The translations under genes and the position numbers were made by a program. The notes beneath the pieces were generated by a model. It was given only the letters and a program-made list of their open reading frames with translations, was not told the DNA's origin and searched no databases. DNA of 12,786 nucleotides from Oscillospiraceae bacterium (GTDB taxonomy: Bacteria; Bacillota; Clostridia; Saccharofermentanales; Saccharofermentanaceae): contig CACXGG010000224.1 of assembly GCA_902767145.1 (NCBI GenBank), forward strand, positions 1-12,786, written 5' to 3'. Of this stretch, positions 4,951-11,170 are shown in pieces (positions within the stretch are counted from its first letter, which is position 1; each line of letters starts with the position of its first letter).

Positions 4951-7171
4951 CGTAGTAACCTCCCTGTCCGTCGGGATCAGGATACTGACCCGGCTCATGG
5001 TAGTAGGCTCCTCCATTGGGATCCTGATACATGCTGGGATCGTAAGCCTGCTGCGTGGGATCCTGATAGTAAGCATTAGGATCCTGATAGTATCCGTTAT
5101 TTTCCTGCTCCATTGCATAAGCCTGGGCTATGGGATCGTAAGGTGCAGGTGCCTGATAAAGATCAGTTGCTGCCTCCATGGCATAGGCCTGGGCAATAGG
5201 GTCGTTTGCGGGATCGTAAGGAACCTGGGGCGCAGGTGCGGGAGCCTGCTCAGGGGCAGGAGCAGCTGCAGCCTTCTCCTTCTTCTTCTTTCCCTTCTTC
5301 TCCTTCTTAAGGGTAGGATCCTTATCGTCTACATCATTGGAGAATGCAGACATGGGATAAAGGAAGGAACAGATGAAGAGGATGATCAGTGCGATAACGA
5401 GGACGATCCTCATATCGAAGATAAATGCCAGAGCGAATACGGGAAGTCCTGCGAAGATACCTGCTGCGAAGGAAAGCTCCGCTGCCCTTCTGAGGTTTCC
5501 CTTGATCCTGTTATTGGCAAGAAGGAACAGTACATAGAGATAGTAGTAATCGTGGATGCCGAGGCTGATACCAAGGAGAGCCACTGTAACAACAAGGATC
5601 TTGGCAGTGGGCATCAGTGCAAAGACAAGGATACCGATACATACGCAGAGGGATGAGATCATTACCCTTACCTTTGATGTGAGCACATGTGCGAACCTTC
5701 CCTTGATGATAAGGCCAAGGACACATGCCGAGAAAGTGGTAACAAGGAAATAGAAGGAAGATGTGGCAAGTGAGATACCCACCGTCTCCAGGTAGTTGGG
5801 GATAAATCCGAGCAGGAATGATGCCACGGTACCAAGGACGAAGAATGTGGATGTCAGGAATCTTCCTGTGTACTTATTGCTAACGAGTTCAAGCCATCTG
5901 TTGACGGGCATATAGGACTCTCTTACAGGGCTGTTGTCCTTCATGAAGAAGATGATGCCTATGGATGTAAGGAGCAGTGCCGCACCGCCGATGAGATATA
6001 CCACCAGCATGCCGAATCTCTCAAAGCAGATACCTGCGATGACAGTACCTACGGATATACCCAGGAAGTAACCTACAGACTGGATATTATGGACCGTCCT
6101 GTCGTCAAAGTCCGCATAACCGAGCTTGCCTGCATTGATCCTGTAGTCACGGAGTGCATCGAAGGGCATTCCGAAGCAGAATGCGATGGGCATGAGAAGG
6201 ATCAGCATAACCACTGCACTGTCAGCGATACCTGCTGCAACGCTGAGGATATAGCCCAGGGCAACTGATACGAGGAGCGCGATCCTTCCGGTGAGCTTGA
6301 ACTTAAGTGTCTTTCTGAGGCTGGAGAATCCGAAGAAGCCTGCAGTGTAAAGGATAAGGCCCAGAGCGATAAGGATCTGGATAACGAAAGGCTTATATTC
6401 GGAGAATTCGTTCCTTATGTAGTTGGCTATGATCACCGGAGGCATTACTGCACCAAGAGCCATGAAGAATGACAGGAACCTGATGGCACCGTCGCCATAC
6501 ATGATGAGGACGGGAACATTTCCTGCGATACCCTTTGAGAGCGTGGTAACAAAGAGATTGAGCTCGAAGATTATGATGCCCATGGAAACGGCGATGGCAA
6601 AGATGGTAAGGATCCAGCTCAAAGACATGCCGTTAACGGTGCTGGTATAGTCAGATGCGGGCATCCTTACTTCCAGGATACCTGCAACGGTATTCTCAGA
6701 GGAGATGATGGGTGCGATGGCGCAGACATACTCAACGCCTTCCTCATCAGTCCTCTTGGTAAAGGATTCCACCTGTTCCTCAAAGCAGGTATTATACTCA
6801 TCGCCTACACCTGAGAGGTAGTACTGCTCATTACTGTTATAGTCTGATGAGGTATAGAGCCTGAGGAAGGAGTTTCCTGCTTTTGTATATATATCAACTA
6901 TATAAGGCTTATCCGGAGCATAGTTATATATCTCCAGGGGATAAGTCATACCTTCGTTTATCTTCGTATGGCCAAGGGCTGTGGAGGATGCAACGGCTAT
7001 AGCCTGCATGGACTCCGCCCTCTCGCTCTCAAGGACGACTGTATATGTATCCGTGAGCATGTTGGACATTACAAGGAGCACGATAAGGACGATAACAAAG
7101 CAGTATCCGATGGTGGATGCTATAGTCCTTCTCTCGCGGAGCTTTCTGATCTCACCTGATGATCTGCTCAT
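4934..7171 (-). CDS. Cache-like sensor domain fused to an MFS-type 12-helix body with repetitive tail
   Basis: This 745-residue membrane protein begins with a basic segment and a membrane helix (about 20-40), then an extracytoplasmic domain (42-180). That domain ends in VEYVCAIAPIISSENTVAGILEVRMP, typical of Cache/PDC-type sensory folds. A second helix (183-208) leads to twelve further hydrophobic segments (229-606) with a long cytoplasmic loop after the sixth (410-436), the usual MFS layout. The C-terminal tail has a Lys-rich patch (621-633), an Ala/Pro-rich linker, two copies of DPIAQAYAME and a Tyr/Gln/Asp/Pro-rich end. It starts in an ATGA overlap with the upstream sensor-like gene, with GGGAGG at 7186-7181, and overlaps the next gene by 17 bases. 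No substrate motif is recognisable. It may be a ligand-controlled transporter, or a receptor using a transporter-like body. The architecture is clear; the function is unknown. Confidence 0.8.
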   Translation of the reverse strand: MSRSSGEIRKLRERRTIASTIGYCFVIVLIVLLVMSNMLTDTYTVVLESERAESMQAIAVASSTALGHTKINEGMTYPLEIYNYAPDKPYIVDIYTKAGNSFLRLYTSSDYNSNEQYYLSGVGDEYNTCFEEQVESFTKRTDEEGVEYVCAIAPIISSENTVAGILEVRMPASDYTSTVNGMSLSWILTIFAIAVSMGIIIFELNLFVTTLSKGIAGNVPVLIMYGDGAIRFLSFFMALGAVMPPVIIANYIRNEFSEYKPFVIQILIALGLILYTAGFFGFSSLRKTLKFKLTGRIALLVSVALGYILSVAAGIADSAVVMLILLMPIAFCFGMPFDALRDYRINAGKLGYADFDDRTVHNIQSVGYFLGISVGTVIAGICFERFGMLVVYLIGGAALLLTSIGIIFFMKDNSPVRESYMPVNRWLELVSNKYTGRFLTSTFFVLGTVASFLLGFIPNYLETVGISLATSSFYFLVTTFSACVLGLIIKGRFAHVLTSKVRVMISSLCVCIGILVFALMPTAKILVVTVALLGISLGIHDYYYLYVLFLLANNRIKGNLRRAAELSFAAGIFAGLPVFALAFIFDMRIVLVIALIILFICSFLYPMSAFSNDVDDKDPTLKKEKKGKKKKEKAAAAPAPEQAPAPAPQVPYDPANDPIAQAYAMEAATDLYQAPAPYDPIAQAYAMEQENNGYYQDPNAYYQDPTQQAYDPSMYQDPNGGAYYHEPGQYPDPDGQGGYYDGPVE
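5019..5203 (-). repeat. In-frame repeats coding the transporter's C-terminal tail
   Basis: GGATCCTGATA occurs at 5019-5029, 5058-5068 and 5079-5089 and encodes the repeated YQDP(N/T) peptide. A longer duplication at 5108-5137 and 5174-5203 encodes DPIAQAYAME twice. The repeats keep the reading frame, which suggests expansion of a tolerated or useful disordered tail. Confidence 0.8.
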
Positions 7172-7848
7172 AAGCGCTGTCCTCCCTTCGAAGATCTCCT
7201 GATCATCTTGGGTATCAGGGTCTGGATGACGAAGATGATGATACCGGCAAGTACAGAGATGATAACTGCACCAAGGATCCTGCCTTCAAGGGTATCGCCC
7301 AGGTCATCGAGAGGAGTGAAACTGCACTTATACTCGAAAACGGCAACACAGCGTCCGCTGCTGTCGGCAATGGGAACGAGAACACTCTCAAAGTTCTCAC
7401 CGCCGATGACTGCCGTGGAATTATCTGCGGACAGCCACTCAGAGATATCCTTCTGGGTAACTGCAAAATTATCCGCGGAATCAGCACCATGGCTCAAAAG
7501 GAGCGAGAGCTGACCGTCGGAATAAAGGAACATTGCATATGATTCTGTAGTAAAGCTGTTGGTGGACGTCTCCGCCAGCATAAGGGAGAATACATCGCCA
7601 TATTTCTGTGCTGCGGATGCGGGATCGCCGATGACCTCATCTCCGTTCACTGTGATCTTCACAAGGTCACAGACCTGGTTGATCTTCTTATCAGCTATAG
7701 CTTTAAATTCGTCCTCAAACTGAAGTCGCATATGGTGTACCGCAAAGGATACGGACATTATGGACAACAAAAGCGAGACAACGATGAGAATGACAGCTCT
7801 GACGATACGGTTGAGCATCTCAGACTGATTTACCGACCGATTCTCCAT
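7168..7848 (-). CDS. Two-helix membrane protein with Cache-like extracytoplasmic domain
   Basis: This 226-residue protein has a membrane helix at about 14-36, an extracytoplasmic domain of about 150 residues, and a second helix at about 191-212, followed by a short basic cytoplasmic tail (KMIRRSSKGGQRL). The outer domain begins with a long amphipathic helix (HHMRLQFEDEFKAIADKK) and ends with SVLVPIADSSGRCVAVFEYK. Both are typical of Cache/PDC sensor domains of receptors, but no kinase, HAMP, GGDEF or methyl-accepting domain is attached. The start ATG at 7848 has AGGAGAGG 7 bases upstream. It ends in an ATGA overlap with the Cache-MFS gene, whose outer domain has the same layout. The two may be partners that sense together. 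It has no enzymatic part, so any signalling would have to go through the neighbouring proteins. Confidence 0.75.
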   Translation of the reverse strand: MENRSVNQSEMLNRIVRAVILIVVSLLLSIMSVSFAVHHMRLQFEDEFKAIADKKINQVCDLVKITVNGDEVIGDPASAAQKYGDVFSLMLAETSTNSFTTESYAMFLYSDGQLSLLLSHGADSADNFAVTQKDISEWLSADNSTAVIGGENFESVLVPIADSSGRCVAVFEYKCSFTPLDDLGDTLEGRILGAVIISVLAGIIIFVIQTLIPKMIRRSSKGGQRL

Positions 7849-7884
7849 TTATTCGCCTCTCCTAAAACACATTACTACAAATCT

Positions 7885-7911
7885 ATTATACATTTTTTAT
7901 TAAAAATCCAA
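7885..7911 (-). promoter_or_regulatory. Promoter of the Cache/MFS/sigma-like cluster
   Basis: In the AT-rich 69-base gap after murD, a perfect -10 TATAAT (7890-7885, minus strand) gives a leader of about 30 bases before the ATG at 7848. The -35 is weak: TTGGAT at 7911-7906 with a short 15-base spacer. No terminator separates murD from this cluster, so read-through from murD is also likely. Confidence 0.55.
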
Positions 7912-7917
7912 TAAAAA

Positions 7918-9411
7918 TTATTTTAATCCCGATACAAGATCCTTGAACAGGTCTCCCCTGTGCTCAAAATGCCTGAAATGATCGTAGGAAGTACCGATAT
8001 TCGACATGATGACCAGCTCCCCGGGACGGGCCAGGCTCCTTGCCTTAGAAAGTGCCTCCTTCATATAGCCGATGACGGCTTCCCTGCTTTCCGGGAATTC
8101 ATATACATCAGTGGTTCCCTCACCTATCTCGATGAACTGATATTCCCTGCCCTTAGCCTCCTTTTCCAGGATATCCCTGACGAAGGGAGCATTTGATCCG
8201 TAGATCACGATCCTGTCGCTGACATTTAAGATGGCATCTCCAAGACCGTCATAGATACACTTCTTGTCGGCACCGCCGCAGATAAGGACTCCCTTTTCGC
8301 CCCTTCCGTAAAGTGCCTTCATGGTATTCATTGTCCTGTTGGGGGAAGTATCGATGGAGGAGTTATAATACCTTGCTCCGTCGATTTCCCTTATAAACTC
8401 TATCCTGTGGGGAACTCCCTTGAACTCCCTGGCAACCTTTGCCATGGCAGAAGGGTCCACAAAACCCTCCACTGCGCAGATGGCAGCAAGATAGTTCTCA
8501 ACATTATGCTTTCCGGGGATGAAGATATCCTTCTCGGCTACTATCTTCTCTTTCCTGCCGTTCTTTTCGTAGATAAGGTATCCGTCCTCCATATATGCTT
8601 TTCCATAGAGGACATCATCCCCTGCTCTGGAAGTCACGGAAGGCTCAAGAGCGAAAAAGTCCGTCTTTCCCCTGACCTCATCCTTCATATTAAAAGTGAT
8701 GTCGTAACCGGCGTTAAGGACAGTCTTATCGCAGGGGGACTGGTAAAGGAAGATATTCTTCTTGGAATCGATATATTCATCGTAATCCTTGTGGAAATCA
8801 AGATGGTTGGGGGTAACGTTGGTGACGATGGCCACATCAGCGCTCTTTCTCATACCCATGAGCTGGAAGGAGGAAAGCTCCAGGACCACCATATCCTCCT
8901 CTTTCATGTTAAATACTTCAGAAAGAAGTGGCGTTCCGATATTGCCGCCGAGCCATACCCTGTAGCCTCCGGCCTTGAGCATCTCGCTTACAAGGGTCGT
9001 GGTGGTGGTCTTTCCGTCAGATCCGGTAATACCGAAGATCCTGCAGGGGCAGATGGACATAAAGAGCTCCATCTCTGTGGTAAGGATGGAACCTTTAGCC
9101 TTCGCAGCCTGAAGCTCAGGTGTCTCATATCTCATCTTGGGAGTCTTAAAGACATAATCGAACTTTCTGTCGGACAGTGCGCCGAGATATCCCTCTCCAA
9201 GGGACCAGGACACCTCTATCCCTTCAGAGGAAAACTCCTCCATGACATCAGAGATGGCAGGATCGTCCGCGCCGTTCTTGTCAAAAGCAGTAACCTCGGC
9301 ACCCAGGCCCACCAGCCACTTTATAAGAGGCCTGTTGGAGATACCTACGCCGATGACGGCTGCCTTTTTCCCCTTTATATCTTTCTTAAATCCTTCAAGC
9401 TTAAGGTTCAT
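7918..9411 (-). CDS. murD: UDP-N-acetylmuramoylalanine--D-glutamate ligase (MurD)
   Basis: This 497-residue cytoplasmic enzyme adds D-glutamate to UDP-MurNAc-L-alanine with ATP in peptidoglycan precursor synthesis. The N-terminal domain has a dinucleotide-like loop (GVGISN, 21-26). The ATP loop is GITGSDGKTTTTT (127-139) with Lys134. GGNIGTPL (155-162), LELSSFQL (177-184), NHLDFH (202-207), the likely carbamylated Lys217 in DSKKNIF, GKHNVENYLAA (300-310) and PHRIEF (334-339) are Mur ligase hallmarks. The C-terminal domain has GGADKK (379-384) and ends with HFEHRGDLFKDLV, as in MurD. Near 350, NSSIDTSPNRT replaces the classical NDSKATN motif, a variation of the SIASSPTRT type I recall from clostridial MurD. 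The ATG overlaps the stop of the ABC gene in ATGA, and GGAGG lies within the end of that gene. At 497 residues it is longer than the usual roughly 450. Confidence 0.93.
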   Translation of the reverse strand: MNLKLEGFKKDIKGKKAAVIGVGISNRPLIKWLVGLGAEVTAFDKNGADDPAISDVMEEFSSEGIEVSWSLGEGYLGALSDRKFDYVFKTPKMRYETPELQAAKAKGSILTTEMELFMSICPCRIFGITGSDGKTTTTTLVSEMLKAGGYRVWLGGNIGTPLLSEVFNMKEEDMVVLELSSFQLMGMRKSADVAIVTNVTPNHLDFHKDYDEYIDSKKNIFLYQSPCDKTVLNAGYDITFNMKDEVRGKTDFFALEPSVTSRAGDDVLYGKAYMEDGYLIYEKNGRKEKIVAEKDIFIPGKHNVENYLAAICAVEGFVDPSAMAKVAREFKGVPHRIEFIREIDGARYYNSSIDTSPNRTMNTMKALYGRGEKGVLICGGADKKCIYDGLGDAILNVSDRIVIYGSNAPFVRDILEKEAKGREYQFIEIGEGTTDVYEFPESREAVIGYMKEALSKARSLARPGELVIMSNIGTSYDHFRHFEHRGDLFKDLVSGLK

Positions 9412-11168
9412 GTTCTTTCCTCCGATATTGTCCCGTCAGTATATGATGCATAGAGCTTACTGTAAAAACCGCCTTTTCCGATAAGCTCTTTATGTTTTCC
9501 GATCTCACTTATCCTGCCGTTTTCCATAACGACTATCATATCCGCATCCACGATAGTTGACAACCTGTGGGCGATGATAACTCCCGTCCTCCCCGAAAGA
9601 AGTTCCTTTACGGCCCTCTGTATCCTTACCTCCGTGAGGATATCCACCGATGAAGTGGCCTCGTCCAGGATGAGTATGGAAGGGTCACTGACCATTGCCC
9701 TGGTTATGGCAAGGAGCTGACGCTGACCTTCCGATATATCATCACGCGAAGAAGATATCTCTTCTCGGTATTTATTCGGCAATTTCCTTATGAAGGAATG
9801 GGCTCCGGAGGTCCTGGCAGTCTCCACTGCCTGCTCTTCCGGTGTATCAGGCCGTCCGTAGATGATGTTTTCAAGTATGGTGGCATTCTTAAACCAGGTA
9901 TCCTGGGTAACGACGCCTATATATCTTCGAAGATCCTCTCTGCTTATGGTCTTTATGTCCACTCCGTTTACAAGGATCTGTCCCTCGTCCGGCTCATAGA
10001 ACCTCATGAGGAGATTGATGAGGGTGGTCTTTCCGCATCCCGTGGGACCTACGATGGCACAGGATGTACCCGGGGCTACCTTAAAGGAGACATTATCTAT
10101 GACCTTTGTGCCTTTTACGTAGGAGAAGGATACGTTTCTGAACTCGATCTCAAAGTCACCCTCCGGCTCCCAGATAAGATCCTCACTACCCTTCTCCTTA
10201 TCAAGTTCCTCCTCGTCCAGGAATCCGAAGATCCTGGAAAGGCAGGCAAAGGAATCGGAGAGCTCGGTATATACCGAGGCAAGATCGTTAAAGGGCTTCA
10301 TATACTGGGCGGCATAAGCAAGAAGTGCAGCCAGGGATCCCACGGTAAGAAGTCCGTTTACTGAGAACCTGGCTCCGATAAGGGCAACTACTGCGTAGAT
10401 AAGTGCATTTACAAATCTGGTAGAAGGATTTGTAAGGGATGACACGAAGGTGGCCTTTACGGAGTTTCTTCTGTAGCTTTCGTTTATATCATCAAAATCA
10501 TTACATACTGTATCGGCGGTATTAAATACATGTACCGTCCTGAAGTTTCCCGCCATCTCTGAGATGAAAGCTGTCTGCTTCGACCTGATGGAAGACTGCT
10601 CCTTAAAGTAGTTAAAGGACCTGCTTGCGATGAAATAAGAGACTATAAATGACAGCGGCGTAAATACGAGTACCAGGAGAGCGATCCTGATATCGATGGT
10701 CATCATGATGATAAATGTGATGATAATGGATGTGATGCCGTAGAAGAACTGGTCAAGGAACATTATCATTCCGTCCCCCACAGTCTCGCAGTCATTTATG
10801 ATCATGCTCTGGATACTTCCTGCTGATGTCCTGTCAAGGAAGGATACCGGGAGCTTTCTGATCTTGCCGTAGGAACGGGACCTCAAGTCTGCCACTGCCT
10901 TATAGGAGACACTTATATCGACTCTCGTGAGTATAAATCTGGTGATACCAGAAAGAGCTATGAATATAAGGGCATATATAAGATACTTCTTAAGATCCTC
11001 CATCCTTATATCACCTTCAGTCAGGCAGTCGATGGCCTTACCTGCAAGATAGGGTATGGTCATGGCAAGGGCCGATGATGTAAGTGACGTGATCATGGAA
11101 ATGATCAGAAGTCCCTTCGATCTTCCCAGTATCCTCATGAGCCTTAAGGCGGTGCGCTTCTTATCCAT
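9408..11168 (-). CDS. Heterodimeric ABC exporter subunit, catalytic-site half
   Basis: This 586-residue half-transporter has six membrane helices (about 15-310) and a C-terminal ATPase domain. Walker A is GPTGCGKT (374-381), the Q-loop is Gln422 (VTQDTWF), Walker B is ILILDE with catalytic Glu503 followed by ATSSVD, and the switch histidine is His534 (IIAHRLST). The signature is the deviant ISEGQ (478-482) instead of LSGGQ. A canonical Walker B and His with a deviant signature is the pattern of the TM288/LmrD/BmrD-like partner in heterodimeric exporters. It begins 2 bases after the stop of the preceding ABC gene, with AAGGAGGG at 11185-11178, and ends in an ATGA overlap with murD. Relatives export drugs, lipids or peptides. 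The substrate cannot be inferred, although the murD coupling hints at an envelope-related cargo. Confidence 0.92.
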   Translation of the reverse strand: MDKKRTALRLMRILGRSKGLLIISMITSLTSSALAMTIPYLAGKAIDCLTEGDIRMEDLKKYLIYALIFIALSGITRFILTRVDISVSYKAVADLRSRSYGKIRKLPVSFLDRTSAGSIQSMIINDCETVGDGMIMFLDQFFYGITSIIITFIIMMTIDIRIALLVLVFTPLSFIVSYFIASRSFNYFKEQSSIRSKQTAFISEMAGNFRTVHVFNTADTVCNDFDDINESYRRNSVKATFVSSLTNPSTRFVNALIYAVVALIGARFSVNGLLTVGSLAALLAYAAQYMKPFNDLASVYTELSDSFACLSRIFGFLDEEELDKEKGSEDLIWEPEGDFEIEFRNVSFSYVKGTKVIDNVSFKVAPGTSCAIVGPTGCGKTTLINLLMRFYEPDEGQILVNGVDIKTISREDLRRYIGVVTQDTWFKNATILENIIYGRPDTPEEQAVETARTSGAHSFIRKLPNKYREEISSSRDDISEGQRQLLAITRAMVSDPSILILDEATSSVDILTEVRIQRAVKELLSGRTGVIIAHRLSTIVDADMIVVMENGRISEIGKHKELIGKGGFYSKLYASYTDGTISEERT

Positions 11169-11170
11169 GA

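Noticed and set aside
4951..5118. Upstream extension of the sigma-like gene to an ATG at 5118
   Set aside because: The extra residues are the out-of-frame translation of the transporter's repeat tail, and GGGAGG at 4959-4964 marks the ATG at 4950.
4916..5656. Open frame of 246 codons on the plus strand, low-complexity Leu/Ile/Cys-rich
   Set aside because: It is antisense to the tail and last helices of the Cache-MFS gene and the start of the next gene, has no good ribosome site, and its composition reflects the opposite-strand repeats.
8407..9453. Open frame of 348 codons on the plus strand
   Set aside because: It is antisense to murD, which has all Mur ligase motifs; the plus-strand translation shows no recognisable domain.
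9798..10364. Open frame of 188 codons on the plus strand
   Set aside because: It is antisense to the ABC exporter gene with intact Walker and helix regions, and has no domain or ribosome site.
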